A DNA stretch of 64,000 bases from Sphingomonas sp. TDK1 (GCF_001650735.1 NZ_LXVY01000020.1:1-64000); one strand, 5' to 3'. Shown: positions 36,329-45,006, counted from the stretch's first letter. Program-made: numbers and translations. Notes: generated by a model from the sequence alone, not told the origin.

Positions 36329-37528
36329 ATGGGAAAGCTCACTGCGCTCAAGATCCGGTCGCTTACCGAACCCGGTCGCTATTCCGATGGGGATGGCCTG
36401 TTCCTCGAAATCAATGGCAAGGGAGCAGCCAGCTGGATCCTCCGGGTCCAGAATAATGGGAAGCGCCAGGATATCGGGCTGGGCTCCTCAAAGGCCGTTT
36501 CTCTCAAAGAGGCTCGGGAAGCTGCCTTCGCTACCCGCCAGAAGATCGCGCAGGGCATCGACCCTGTCGCTGAACGGAAGCAGGAGCGGCAGGTCATTCC
36601 GACGTTCCGACGAGCTGCCGAAATGGTCCATGAGGAACACGAGAAGGCTTGGAAGAACGGCAAGCATCAAAACCAGTGGATCGCGACGCTGAAGACCTAC
36701 GCCTTCCCCAAGATGGGCGATCGGTTGGTCAGCGAGATCGAAGGGCCGCTGATCCGCGATGTGCTGGCGCCGATCTGGCTGGCGAAGCCGGAAACAGCGC
36801 GCCGCGTCCGGCAACGCATCGGCACAGTTCTCGACTGGTCCTATGCACGCGGGTTTCGCACGACCGAAGCACCGATGCGTTCGCTGTCCAAGGGGCTGCC
36901 TCGCCAGCCCAAGAAGGACAACCATTTCGCGGCTCTGCCTTATGCCTCGGTACCGGATTTCATGGAGAAGCTGGGCGCGCGTGAATCGGTGGGCCGCGTC
37001 GCGTTGGAAGCGCTGATCCTCACAGCGGCGCGATCAGGCGAAATTCGGGGAGCGACCTGGTCGGAACTCAACCTGGAAGCAGCGTTGTGGACGATCCCGG
37101 CCGAACGGATGAAAATGGGGCGAGTGCACGTCGTGCCTCTCGCACCCCAAGCAGTGGCCGTGTTCGAGCGCGCCAAGAAGTTCAAGGCTGGCGCTAGCGA
37201 CTTGGTGTTCCCCGGTCAGAACGTGAAGAAGCCGCTCTCGGACATGACCCTCCTCAAGATCCTACGGGACATGGATCTCGCGGTGACCGTGCACGGGTTC
37301 CGCTCGGCATTTCGTGATTGGGTTGCGGAGCAGACCGACTATTCGGGCGAGATTGCAGAGGCGGCGCTTGCCCACACGGTCTCGAACAAGGTCGAGGCCG
37401 CCTATCGCCGGACCGACTTCCTCGACAAGCGAAGGTTCCTCATGCGTGATTGGAGTGCCTTTTGTACGAAGGCGCGCGATCGACCGATCAGCAAGCAGGT
37501 GGAAGCGGCGGAGTCTGGACGAAGTTGA
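36329..37528 (+). CDS. Tyrosine integrase, P4/DUF4102 type
   Basis: A 399-residue site-specific recombinase. It has the N-terminal arm-binding DUF4102 domain (LTALKIRSLTEPGRYSDGDG), a core-binding SAM-like region and the catalytic domain with Arg in TAARSGEIRG, His-x-x-Arg in VHGFRSAFRDW, and the nucleophile Tyr in VEAAYRRTD. It is encoded just downstream of tRNA-Ser and would insert an element into that gene's 3' end. A GAGGTGGAGG ribosome binding site precedes the ATG. Confidence 0.95.
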   Translation: MGKLTALKIRSLTEPGRYSDGDGLFLEINGKGAASWILRVQNNGKRQDIGLGSSKAVSLKEAREAAFATRQKIAQGIDPVAERKQERQVIPTFRRAAEMVHEEHEKAWKNGKHQNQWIATLKTYAFPKMGDRLVSEIEGPLIRDVLAPIWLAKPETARRVRQRIGTVLDWSYARGFRTTEAPMRSLSKGLPRQPKKDNHFAALPYASVPDFMEKLGARESVGRVALEALILTAARSGEIRGATWSELNLEAALWTIPAERMKMGRVHVVPLAPQAVAVFERAKKFKAGASDLVFPGQNVKKPLSDMTLLKILRDMDLAVTVHGFRSAFRDWVAEQTDYSGEIAEAALAHTVSNKVEAAYRRTDFLDKRRFLMRDWSAFCTKARDRPISKQVEAAESGRS

Positions 37529-37561
37529 CGTTGACCCTTTCACGTGTGCTATACGCATAAT
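37525..37561 (+). promoter_or_regulatory. Promoter-like sequence for the frameshifted secreted-protein gene
   Basis: TTGACG and TTGACC boxes (37525-37536) are followed by CTATAC (37549) and CATAAT (37556), with imperfect dyad GTGT...ACAC around them. It lies directly upstream of the GGGAGG ribosome binding site of the broken gene. The choice of -35/-10 pair is not certain. Confidence 0.4.
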
Positions 37562-37582
37562 ACACATGCGGGAGGTCTCGTT

Positions 37583-37980
37583 TTGCGCTCTTCACTTGGG
37601 TTTTGGCTTGCTTGCCTGACCGCCGCTACGACGCTTGGCAGCCCATCGGCAATGTCGCAGCGATCCGGTTCGGAGGGCGCTGCTCCATGGCCCATCCAGG
37701 TCAGCGCGAAGGTACCATAAGCGCCAGCACTCTCACCTTTCAGATGCCGCTTGGGCATCCGGTCTGGTCCTATGCCGACGAGGCGTCCGGCCGCCTCGTC
37801 GACGTCGAGGTGGACGTACGCGCGCTGCTAAGCCTGAGCTATGCGGGATCCGCCAAATACGCGACGACGCCCACCCTCGTTGGCAAAAGACATGTCGTCG
37901 AGCAGGTAGCCCGAGGCATCATCGACCGCGAGGGTCCGAGCTTCGTTCAGCCGGTGCGCGTGACGGTGCGAGACGTTTGA
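37583..37980 (+). pseudogene. Frameshifted secreted protein gene
   Basis: From a TTG at 37583, with GGGAGG seven bases upstream, the frame gives a convincing signal peptide (LGFWLACLTAATTLGSPSA) and continues to WPIQVSAKVP before a TAA at 37718. The adjacent frame then carries on, with TISASTLTFQMPLGHPVW and up to VQPVRVTVRDV, to a TGA at 37978. Both parts read as one exported protein of about 130 residues separated by a single-base indel near 37712. A third short open frame begins exactly at the final stop. The family is not recognised. If the two parts are separate, an ATG at 37687 could start the second. Confidence 0.55.
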
Positions 37981-38130
37981 CCTCGGCCGCCGCGGTGCGC
38001 GAGGCGATCGAGCGATCGATCAACGGAAGTCTGGATCGTGTGTCTACAGATTGACGTCGATTGCGCCGCAGAGCGGCCGCCACGGTTCCGCCTGGCTGGC
38101 TTTATGCCCCTTCCTGCCGACGCGGCCGGC

Positions 38131-38649
38131 TCACCGCAGGCGGCGGAAATAGAAGTTTCTGACGAAGGGCGCGCCACCGGCGTCGGCCGCCGCCGCAGAT
38201 TCCGTCATTTCCTTGCCGTCCGATGAAATTGCATACACCCGCACCGAGCCCAGCATCTTGTTCTTCGCAAGGCTCATGACCAGCACGTTGGACGCCGGCT
38301 GGTTGATCGCCGCGCTGTCCGCCTCCGAGTTGTCGCCTTCGCCTGCCGACGCCGATCCGTCGCGTGCGTAGCGCACCGCCATGTGCCGGACGCTGCCGTC
38401 CGGCGCGGTGATGTCGACGGTCGTCCGCCACTGACCGGCGCCGACATCCTCAAAGGTGTAGAGGACCCGGCGGGGCGGCGGACCATAGTTGGCAGGCATG
38501 CGGCTGAGGTCCAGCTCCCAGGTTCCCAGGAAGGGGGACCGGTTGGCGGCGGCGGGATCGTCCGGCCCCGCGATGGCCGCCCCGACGGGCATCAGTAATA
38601 AGGCTGTCGCTGAACATCGCAGGATGAAACGCAGGGCTGCGGTTCGCAT
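38131..38649 (-). CDS. Exported hypothetical protein
   Basis: A 172-residue protein with a signal peptide (ALLLMPVGAAIAG, cleavage about residue 28). The mature part begins with the SPFLGTWELDLSRMPANYG pattern seen in exported lipocalin-like proteins of sphingomonads, and ends in PFVRNFYFRRLR. Function is unknown. It sits downstream of the PadR-permease pair on the same strand, 146 bases after the membrane protein gene, and may belong to that transcript. Confidence 0.7.
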   Translation of the reverse strand: MRTAALRFILRCSATALLLMPVGAAIAGPDDPAAANRSPFLGTWELDLSRMPANYGPPPRRVLYTFEDVGAGQWRTTVDITAPDGSVRHMAVRYARDGSASAGEGDNSEADSAAINQPASNVLVMSLAKNKMLGSVRVYAISSDGKEMTESAAAADAGGAPFVRNFYFRRLR

Positions 38650-38794
38650 GCATCGTCTCCTTGCCCCGAGGAGGCGGCGGGGGCTCCGCAGCGACGAACG
38701 CGTCGCTTCATGGCACCGCTTGTGGCCATGCGGCCACGCGCTCCGGGGCGGTGCACCCGAAGACCAACTCGAATTTCGTCGCGGTGCGACGTGC

Positions 38795-39439
38795 TTACCG
38801 GACCGGCGTGGGTGCCGAACCGGGCGAGAAATGCGCGTGCCAGCGCGCCACGCTGGCAATGATCGCCAGCTCGATCGCGAGCACCGCACCCTGGAGCAGC
38901 GCCTGCCGGCCATCGATGAACAACACGCTGAGGAACGTCACCAGTGTCGCCGATGCGGCCAGGCTCAGGCTGCCCCAGCGGAGTGCAGCCGCCCAATCGC
39001 GCTCCAGCACCACCCAGGCGATCCGCACATGCCCCAGCCCGATCAACAGCTGCAGCAGCGCCAGCGACGGGATCGCTGCCTGGTAGACGCCGCGCAGCAG
39101 GCTCTCCTGCAGCCCGCCGTCGATCAGCGCGCCGCCCAGCCCGTGCCGGCCGGGATAGAGATAGGGCAGCCCGAACAGAGCACAGCCGATCTGCAGCGCC
39201 GCCATCGGCAGTAGCACCCCGATCGCCACGGCATAGCTGGTGAGGACGAATTGTCCTTCCTCGGCCGCAAACAACCCGCGCCCTGCTGCCAGGAGGCAAC
39301 CGAACGCGAACTGCACCGGCGCGCCTTCGGCGATCGCCGCTTCCAGCTCCGCTTCCATCGCCATGGCCCAGTCGCGCTTGCGCTCGCCGAGGCAAGCGGC
39401 CGCCAGGCGGAGCAGCGCGCGTGCGAACCATGCCTTCAT
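38795..39439 (-). CDS. Membrane protein coupled to PadR regulator
   Basis: A 214-residue protein with an acidic cytoplasmic N-terminus (CLGERKRDWAMAMEAELEAA) and about five hydrophobic segments. The N-terminal WAxAMxAEL motif is common in membrane proteins encoded directly after PadR regulators. Its ATG overlaps the padR stop (ATGA), so it is translated with it. Substrate or role is unknown; stress-induced membrane remodelling or drug response is a guess based on PadR systems. Confidence 0.75.
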   Translation of the reverse strand: MKAWFARALLRLAAACLGERKRDWAMAMEAELEAAIAEGAPVQFAFGCLLAAGRGLFAAEEGQFVLTSYAVAIGVLLPMAALQIGCALFGLPYLYPGRHGLGGALIDGGLQESLLRGVYQAAIPSLALLQLLIGLGHVRIAWVVLERDWAAALRWGSLSLAASATLVTFLSVLFIDGRQALLQGAVLAIELAIIASVARWHAHFSPGSAPTPVR

Positions 39440-39738
39440 GCCAGCGCTCCCTTGAACGGTTGGCCCGGCGCACTCCCCGCGAGGTCGCGCGCAAGGGCGG
39501 TACCTGCCGAGGTCAGGCGGTAGGCGTGGCGGGCGGGTCGTCCGGGCTGGGCGGGCTCGCGCCACTCGGCCTCGACGAGCCCCTGCTCGGTCATCCGCAT
39601 CAGCAGCGGATACAGCGTCCCGGACAACAGGCCGGTGGCCTTCATCAGATCATAGCCATGTCGCCATTCGCCCTGCGTCTCCGAGAGCGCGTCCAGGAGG
39701 CAACACATCTGCTTCGAGGGCTTTCGATTCCGAACCAT
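39436..39738 (-). CDS. PadR family transcriptional regulator
   Basis: A 100-residue winged-helix repressor. The PadR pattern is clear: CCLLDALSETQGEWRHGYDLMKATGLLSGTLYPLLMRM in the DNA-binding part and GRPARHAYRLTSAG in the wing. It lacks the long C-terminal dimerisation helix of PadR-s1, as in the shorter s2 group. A shared motif overlaps its promoter and that of the serine hydrolase gene 1.6 kb away, which suggests it controls both. Confidence 0.9.
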   Translation of the reverse strand: MVRNRKPSKQMCCLLDALSETQGEWRHGYDLMKATGLLSGTLYPLLMRMTEQGLVEAEWREPAQPGRPARHAYRLTSAGTALARDLAGSAPGQPFKGALA

Positions 39739-39744
39739 GAGATG

Positions 39745-39780
39745 ATACCAACATATGTAGATTTAAGAGTCAAGCGCGCG
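39745..39780 (-). promoter_or_regulatory. padR promoter with probable PadR operator
   Basis: On the minus strand: TTGACT, a 17-base spacer containing TCTACATATGT, then TGGTAT just before the start codon. The spacer motif CTACATATGT is palindromic in ACATATGT and is repeated at the same place in the promoter at 41366-41399, so PadR probably binds between -35 and -10 and represses itself. Confidence 0.6.
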
Positions 39781-39794
39781 CCATATTGCTCGGG

Positions 39795-41300
39795 TCAGCG
39801 GTCCTTGCCCGTTGCGGCCGGCGCCGCGGTCGTCCGGACAAGGCGTATCGGCGGGCCGCCTTCGACGATCGTGAAACTTGCATAGTCCGCATCGAAGGCA
39901 ATCACCACGCCGAGCGCGTTGGAGAAGAACCGCGTCGGCGACAGCGCCATCAGCCGCTCCGGACTGGGCGCCCCCGCATCGGCGAACAAACCGTCCGGAC
40001 GGGCTTCAAGGCGCACCGAAAGGCCGCCACCTTCGAACCGCCCCGCCGCCTTCGCCAGCACGGCAAGCGGGAGCTGCTGTTCCGGCACCGCGGGCGGCGC
40101 GATGTCCGTCCACCCATAGTCGGTCGCCACCACGCGGACGACTTCGTCGATCAGCCGCCGTCCCTGCCCGCCATTGGTGAGCGCGACAATGCCCTCGCCC
40201 TTGCCGGCATAGGCGATCATGTACGACTGGAAGCCTTCGTTGACCCCGTCATGTCCGAAGCGTTCAGGCGCGGTGGTGTAGAGCTCGACGCCCAGCCCCC
40301 AATGATCTTTGACCGGGCGCAGCATCGCCCGCGCCATCGCCGGGGACAGCCGGTGGCCCGGTCGGCCGACGGCAGACGCCTGCAGGTCGATCAGCAGGCG
40401 CGCGAGATCGCCGGCGCTCGTCCAAAGCCCGGCCGGCGCCAGCTCGGGATAGACGTGATAGTTGCCGGGCACCGGCTGGCCCGCGGCATGGCCGAAGGCG
40501 ATGTTTGCGAGGAGGTCGGCGGACGGCGACTGCGCGAACGCGCTCCGCGTCATGTGCAAGGGGCCGAGGAGTTCGCGCTGCGCGAGCTCGGCAAAGGGCA
40601 GGCCGGTAACATCCTGCAGGGCGAGTTGCGTGACGACATAGCCACCGCCGGAATATTGGAATTGCGCGCCCACCGGCAGCACGCTGCGCACCGCCATGTT
40701 GTTGGCCGGCGCCGCGCCCTCCAGGATCTGCACCGTCGTCGGCAACGGCGCTCCGGGGAGATAGCCGTCGAAGCCATGCACGCTCAGCCCAGCCGTGTGG
40801 CTCAGCAGTTGTCGCAGCGTGACACCCCGTGGGGCGAGACGGGCGTCGCTGGGGAGGCGCCAGCCGCGTAAGGACAGGTTGATGTCGCTGTCGAGCGCCA
40901 GTTTGTGCTGCTCCACCAAGCGGAGGGCGATAACGGCGGTGGCAACCTTGCTGATCGACGCAGCCTGGAAGGCCGTATCCGGCGTGACGGGCGCGCAACT
41001 GGCCGTATCCCGCACGCCCCAGCCGCGGGCCCAGTCGATCCGGCCCTGGTGGATGACCGCGATGCTGATCCCCGGTACGCCATAGAGGCGCATGCGTGCC
41101 GCCAGGCTGGACGGTGCTTCCCCCGGTGCACGCACCGGCGGCGTCAGGTTGGTCTCGACGACGCGGGTATGGATGTTGCTGCGGCCACCTGCGGCGCGGT
41201 CCGGCATCGGGCAAGGCAATGGCGAGGCTTGTGCCATGGCCGGCCCTGACTGGCCCGTACCCGCCAGAAATGCGAACATCGCAGTCAGGGCGTAGATCAT
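39795..41300 (-). CDS. Serine hydrolase, beta-lactamase/class C family, exported
   Basis: A 501-residue protein with a signal peptide (1-23). The penicillin-binding fold motifs are S-x-x-K (AASISKVATA, nucleophile Ser), Y-x-G/N in QYSGGGYVV and H-x-G in FGHDGVNEGF. A C-terminal domain of about 120 residues follows, as in esterase/DD-peptidase types rather than true beta-lactamases. Its promoter carries the same element as the padR promoter, so it is likely PadR-controlled. Confidence 0.9.
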   Translation of the reverse strand: MIYALTAMFAFLAGTGQSGPAMAQASPLPCPMPDRAAGGRSNIHTRVVETNLTPPVRAPGEAPSSLAARMRLYGVPGISIAVIHQGRIDWARGWGVRDTASCAPVTPDTAFQAASISKVATAVIALRLVEQHKLALDSDINLSLRGWRLPSDARLAPRGVTLRQLLSHTAGLSVHGFDGYLPGAPLPTTVQILEGAAPANNMAVRSVLPVGAQFQYSGGGYVVTQLALQDVTGLPFAELAQRELLGPLHMTRSAFAQSPSADLLANIAFGHAAGQPVPGNYHVYPELAPAGLWTSAGDLARLLIDLQASAVGRPGHRLSPAMARAMLRPVKDHWGLGVELYTTAPERFGHDGVNEGFQSYMIAYAGKGEGIVALTNGGQGRRLIDEVVRVVATDYGWTDIAPPAVPEQQLPLAVLAKAAGRFEGGGLSVRLEARPDGLFADAGAPSPERLMALSPTRFFSNALGVVIAFDADYASFTIVEGGPPIRLVRTTAAPAATGKDR

Positions 41301-41365
41301 TGCTGCATCTCCAGCGGCGTCGATCGGCGGTACGGAGTGCCCGCCCAGAAGCTCACGCCGACCGC

Positions 41366-41399
41366 ATCATATCAACATATGTAGACTTATTGGTCAACG
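41366..41399 (-). promoter_or_regulatory. Serine hydrolase promoter with probable PadR operator
   Basis: On the minus strand: TTGACC, 17 bases (AATAAGTCTACATATGT), TGATAT. The element CTACATATGT and its position within the spacer match the padR promoter. Together the two sites define an operator family and a regulon of at least two transcripts. Confidence 0.65.
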
Positions 41400-41517
41400 C
41401 AGGGGCTTGAAAAAGGGGCGCCGGGTCGACGGGGCCAGGGCACCCAGCCGCGCGATAGCTAGCGTCTCGGCCTTCTTCAGCCCCGCCATTTGCAGAACCG
41501 CGGGCATGGGATCGAGA

Positions 41518-41542
41518 GGAACCTGATCTAGGTAAGTCCGTT
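41518..41542 (+). promoter_or_regulatory. EcfG-type general stress promoter
   Basis: GGAAC (41518-41522), exactly 16 bases, then CGTT (41539-41542): the consensus of alphaproteobacterial EcfG sigma factors. The next plus-strand gene is the HWE kinase at 41762, about 210 bases further on. No other gene is visible in the 41,400-41,761 region, which otherwise holds no feature I recognise. Confidence 0.6.
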
Positions 41543-41761
41543 AACGAATACGGTCTTCGAAACGGCCGAGGGAAGGATGATCAGAGGCGCAGGCACCTTA
41601 GGGTGTCGTCTGCCGCCAGGGAGACGGTAGGTTGCTTCAACGCCGCTCGGACCAGTTGCAATTCCCCGCGAACGATGTCGTGGAGCCGTTTCCGGCTGCG
41701 CGGGTCGCCTTCTGTTCCACTTTCAACCCGGCGACTCTATTAGGAAGAGAATGCTCCGCGC

Positions 41762-43276
41762 ATGACTGACGAAATCGACGGAGCGCTCTGCTTGGAGGAG
41801 GCTGAGCGGCACGAAGCACTGCAGGGCTTTGGGCTGGCAGACTTGATCGGCAGCGTCGAATTGACGCGCATCACCGATTTCGCATCGGCACTGTGTGCTT
41901 CTCCGATGGCGCTGGTGAGCATCGTCGAAGGCGAGCGGCAGTGGTTTCCCGCGCGCACCGGGTTGGATGTCGGCGAGACACCGCGCGAGACCTCGTTCTG
42001 CGCGCACGCGATGTTGGGTGCGGAAATCATGGTCGTGCCCGACGCGACGAAGGACCCGAGGTTCGTCGACAATCCGCTGGTGACCGGCGATCCGCATATC
42101 CGGTTCTACGCAGGGGCGCCGCTTGTCTCGGAAGACCAGGTCCAGCTCGGCGCGCTGTGCGTCATCGATCGTGCGCCCCGCGCCGGGTTGACCCAGCTGC
42201 AGCGCGACGGCCTGACCGTGCTGGCCGCGAACATCATGGCGTTGCTGCATGCCCGGCGCGCGTCGCGCCGCACGGGCCGAGAGTTGGACGAGCAGGAAGC
42301 CAAGTTCCGGATTCTGGCGGATGCGATGCCGCAGATGGTCTGGTCGACCCGCCCGGATGGCTTTCACGACTATTACAACGCGCGCTGGTACGAATTCACC
42401 GGCGTGCCGGCAGGATCGACCGACGGGGAAGGATGGAACGGCATGTTCCACCCGGAAGATCAGCCAAGAGCCTGGGCTGCATGGCGCCACTCGCTTGCAA
42501 CCGGCGATCCCTATGAGATCGAATATCGCCTGAGAAATGCAGACGGCGCCTATCGCTGGACGCTGGGCAGAGCGCTGCCGATCCGCGACCGGGATGGCGC
42601 GATCACGCGCTGGTTCGGCACCTGCACCGACATCCACGATCAGAAGATGATCCAGGCGCAGCGGGAGATCGTCGCGCATGAGCTGAGTCACCGCATCAAG
42701 AACATCTTCGCGGTGATAAGCGGGCTGATCAGCTTCTCCACGCGTCACCACCCCCAGATCAAGCAGACTGCCGACGAGTTGCGCGAGCGTATCCTGGCGC
42801 TGGGTCGGGCGCATGACTTCGTGCGGCCGCACAGCGAAGCATCGCGGCCCAGCGCCGTGCAGGACAGCCTGTCCGGAATGCTGGGCGAACTGCTGGACGC
42901 CTATGCGGGCCGCATTGTCCTTGTCGGCGACGATGCGACGATCGACGATCGCTCTGCGACGCCGCTCGCGCTTCTGTTTCACGAGCTCGCGACCAACGCG
43001 GCGAAATATGGGTCGCTGTCGTCCCTTGAAGGCGATGTGCGGATAGCGATCGTCTCCACCGACACGCATGTCCGGATCGAGTGGCGGGAGCGCGGCGGGC
43101 CGCCGGTCAGCGCGCCGATGACCGACGGATTCGGCACCAAGCTGATCGAGCTCAGCGCGATCAAGCAGTTGGGTGGTCGGATCGAACGCGAATGGGCTTC
43201 CGATGGTTTGCGGCTGGATCTTGAGCTGCCGGCCGCGGCGCTGCACCGGCAGCAGCGACCATCCTCTAGAGGCTGA
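41762..43276 (+). CDS. HWE histidine kinase (GAF-PAS-HWE)
   Basis: A 504-residue soluble sensor kinase. A GAF domain (about 25-160) with CAHAMLG and FYAGAPLVSEDQVQLGALC is followed by a PAS domain (about 180-300) with FRILADAMPQMVW and WNGMFHPED. The kinase core has the phospho-His in AHELSHRIKNIF, the N-box HELATNAAKYG and the W-x-E of IEWRERGG, marks of the HWE class. Such kinases often feed the PhyR-EcfG stress pathway. An EcfG-type promoter lies upstream. The stop overlaps the convergent response regulator gene by 11 bases. Confidence 0.92.
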   Translation: MTDEIDGALCLEEAERHEALQGFGLADLIGSVELTRITDFASALCASPMALVSIVEGERQWFPARTGLDVGETPRETSFCAHAMLGAEIMVVPDATKDPRFVDNPLVTGDPHIRFYAGAPLVSEDQVQLGALCVIDRAPRAGLTQLQRDGLTVLAANIMALLHARRASRRTGRELDEQEAKFRILADAMPQMVWSTRPDGFHDYYNARWYEFTGVPAGSTDGEGWNGMFHPEDQPRAWAAWRHSLATGDPYEIEYRLRNADGAYRWTLGRALPIRDRDGAITRWFGTCTDIHDQKMIQAQREIVAHELSHRIKNIFAVISGLISFSTRHHPQIKQTADELRERILALGRAHDFVRPHSEASRPSAVQDSLSGMLGELLDAYAGRIVLVGDDATIDDRSATPLALLFHELATNAAKYGSLSSLEGDVRIAIVSTDTHVRIEWRERGGPPVSAPMTDGFGTKLIELSAIKQLGGRIEREWASDGLRLDLELPAAALHRQQRPSSRG

Positions 43277-43652
43277 TCACATCCTGGTGTGTGGCGTCCG
43301 GCGTCTCCAGCTGCGCTGCGATCGCCGCCGCTGCTACGATTGCCTCTTCGGAGAAGGGCTTTCGAATATAGCCGATAGCGGTCGGTGCTGGTCGGTCGAT
43401 CTGGTTCGGATTGGCCGTGACATAGACGATCCGCACCCCGAACCGCTCCGCCAATTCGTGCGCAAGACCAGGGCCGGTCGGTCCGTCGCGCAGGTTGAGG
43501 TCGACAAAGGCGACCTCCGCTGCCGCTGCGGCGGATAGCGCCTCGCTCTGATCCGCGGCGATGGCGACGACGGTGTAGCCGGCATCCTGAAGAATCCGCT
43601 CGATCTCCATGGCAATGAAGATTTCGTCTTCGACGATGAGTACGGATTTCAT
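43266..43652 (-). CDS. Single-domain response regulator
   Basis: A 128-residue CheY-like receiver without output domain. Acidic pocket and phosphoacceptor are present (LIVEDEIFIAMEIE; VDLNLRDG with the Asp), with Thr in VTAN and Lys in IRKPF. HWE kinases commonly use such stand-alone receivers. It is convergent with the kinase gene and overlaps its end. The ATG at 43652 has GAAGG upstream and gives the canonical length; upstream in-frame codons exist but add an unconserved stretch. Confidence 0.9.
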   Translation of the reverse strand: MKSVLIVEDEIFIAMEIERILQDAGYTVVAIAADQSEALSAAAAAEVAFVDLNLRDGPTGPGLAHELAERFGVRIVYVTANPNQIDRPAPTAIGYIRKPFSEEAIVAAAAIAAQLETPDATHQDVISL

Positions 43653-43859
43653 GACACGACCTTCATCTGCAGCAAAATGCTGCAACACCGTGGCCGTTCC
43701 CTGACAATCGCAGGTCACGCAGCCTCCGGTCCGGGCTGACGCTTCTCCACACGACGAGCATGGCAGCATGCGCTGGCCCAATGTTGCTGCAGGATACTGC
43801 CCCGCCATTCCCACTCGGCCACGGGTGCGGGTCGCGTCTAAGGTCGGAACCTATCCCGG

Positions 43860-43905
43860 TTACGAATATTTCGTTGATTGCGTTTAATGCGAATATCGGA
43901 TAGCG
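43860..43905 (+). promoter_or_regulatory. Possible operator of the toxin-antitoxin pair
   Basis: GAATAT occurs twice (near 43863 and 43891), each in a partly palindromic setting (CGAATATTTCG and GCGAATATCGG), about 30 to 60 bases before the antitoxin gene. Antitoxins usually repress their own operon from such repeats; binding here is inferred. Confidence 0.35.
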
Positions 43906-43926
43906 GATCGGTCCACGGAGAGCCCC

Positions 43927-44382
43927 ATGACCATGCCAGCCTTTGCCGAGGAACTCGGCAGCCGCCTGCCTTCCGCGAGCGAGAAGGCAGCGGCCAATCA
44001 GCTTCGTCAGATCCTGGCGTCGCACGCCTCGGGCGATGCAACCCTCAGGGTTCTGGAAGATGACAAGACCTCGACCGAGATCACGCTGACCCCAGGCCTG
44101 TCGCGGCTGCTGATGGAGCTGCTGCGGCACGTCGGACGGGGGGACGCGGTGACGCTGGTGCCGGTCAGCCAGATGCTGACCACCCAGCAGGCGGCGGACA
44201 TTCTGAACGTCTCCCGTCCCTTCTTCATTTCGTTGCTGGAGAAGGGAGAGATCGCGTTCGACACCGTTGGCCGGCATCGTCGGATCAAGGCCGAGGATCT
44301 GTTCGCCTACAAGCGCGCGCGCGATGAAAAGCGCGGCAGCGCGCTATCGGCGCTCGCCACGCTGGACGCGGAGTACCTCTAG
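43927..44382 (+). CDS. Excisionase-type DNA-binding antitoxin
   Basis: A 151-residue protein. The C-terminal half holds a MerR/excisionase-type helix-turn-helix (MLTTQQAADILNVSRPFF, then GRHRRIKAEDLFAYKRAR). The N-terminal half may be the toxin-binding part. The PIN gene starts two bases after its stop. This order and spacing match a known type II toxin-antitoxin arrangement, in which this protein neutralises the nuclease and represses the operon. Confidence 0.85.
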   Translation: MTMPAFAEELGSRLPSASEKAAANQLRQILASHASGDATLRVLEDDKTSTEITLTPGLSRLLMELLRHVGRGDAVTLVPVSQMLTTQQAADILNVSRPFFISLLEKGEIAFDTVGRHRRIKAEDLFAYKRARDEKRGSALSALATLDAEYL

Positions 44383-44384
44383 GG

Positions 44385-44975
44385 TTGTTCGCCAATCGGT
44401 ACACCGCGTTTATCGACGCCTGTACATTGGCGGGCACGCTCAAGCGCAATCTGTTGCTGACACTTGCGGAGGCCGAGTTTTTCCGCGTCCGCTGGTCCGA
44501 ACGGGTGATGGATGAAACCGAGGCGGCGATCGCCAGGATCCTCGGCGGCAAGGGCGTGGCGGATGCCGAGGATTGTGCCGCGCGCGCTCGGTCGAGCATG
44601 GAAGCCGCGTTCGAAGATGCGGCCGTGGAAGAGTATGACGTCTTCCTGGGCGCGTGTGTCGGGTTGCCCGATCCGAACGATGCGCATGTCGTCGCCGCGG
44701 CGCTGAAGACGCAGGCGGCGACGATCGTCACCGAGAATCTGAAGGACTTCCCCGAGGCAATTCTTGCGGGCCTGAACATGGAGGCCCGGTCGGCGGATCA
44801 GTTCATCGCCGACACCATTGCGCTCGATCCGGGCAGAGCCGTGGCGGCCATTCGACGGATGCGCGAGCGGTTCAAGCGTCCGGAGAAAACGGCAGAGGTG
44901 TTGCTGCTGGATATGGAAGCCGATGGGCTGACCGAGACCGTCGATGTGCTGCGGGCGCATGTGCTGTCGTTGTGA
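44385..44975 (+). CDS. PIN-domain toxin (ribonuclease)
   Basis: A 196-residue PIN protein. The acidic catalytic residues are visible in FIDACTLAG (Asp), VMDETEAA (Glu), LPDPNDAHVVAAAL (Asp pair) and TENLKDFP. PIN domains are Mg-dependent RNases. Translation starts at a TTG two bases after the antitoxin stop, a weak start that keeps toxin output low. The C-terminal 55 residues form an extra helical region beyond the core. Confidence 0.88.
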   Translation: MFANRYTAFIDACTLAGTLKRNLLLTLAEAEFFRVRWSERVMDETEAAIARILGGKGVADAEDCAARARSSMEAAFEDAAVEEYDVFLGACVGLPDPNDAHVVAAALKTQAATIVTENLKDFPEAILAGLNMEARSADQFIADTIALDPGRAVAAIRRMRERFKRPEKTAEVLLLDMEADGLTETVDVLRAHVLSL

Positions 44976-45006
44976 TGGCGAGCATGTCCGGCGGATCGCG
45001 CGGCGG

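Noticed and set aside
38592..39494. Overlapping minus-strand frame across the PadR-linked membrane gene
   Set aside because: Arg/Gly-rich alternative-frame shadow; the frame 38795-39439 has helices and is coupled to padR.
41637..41760. Minus-strand peptide-like frame before the HWE kinase (SRKRLHDIVRGELQLVRAAL)
   Set aside because: It looks protein-like over about 45 codons but has no start codon or ribosome site and a stop just upstream; perhaps a gene remnant, not callable.
43652..43700. GGAAC-N16-CATT upstream of the response regulator
   Set aside because: One mismatch in the -10 and no second support; not enough for an EcfG call.
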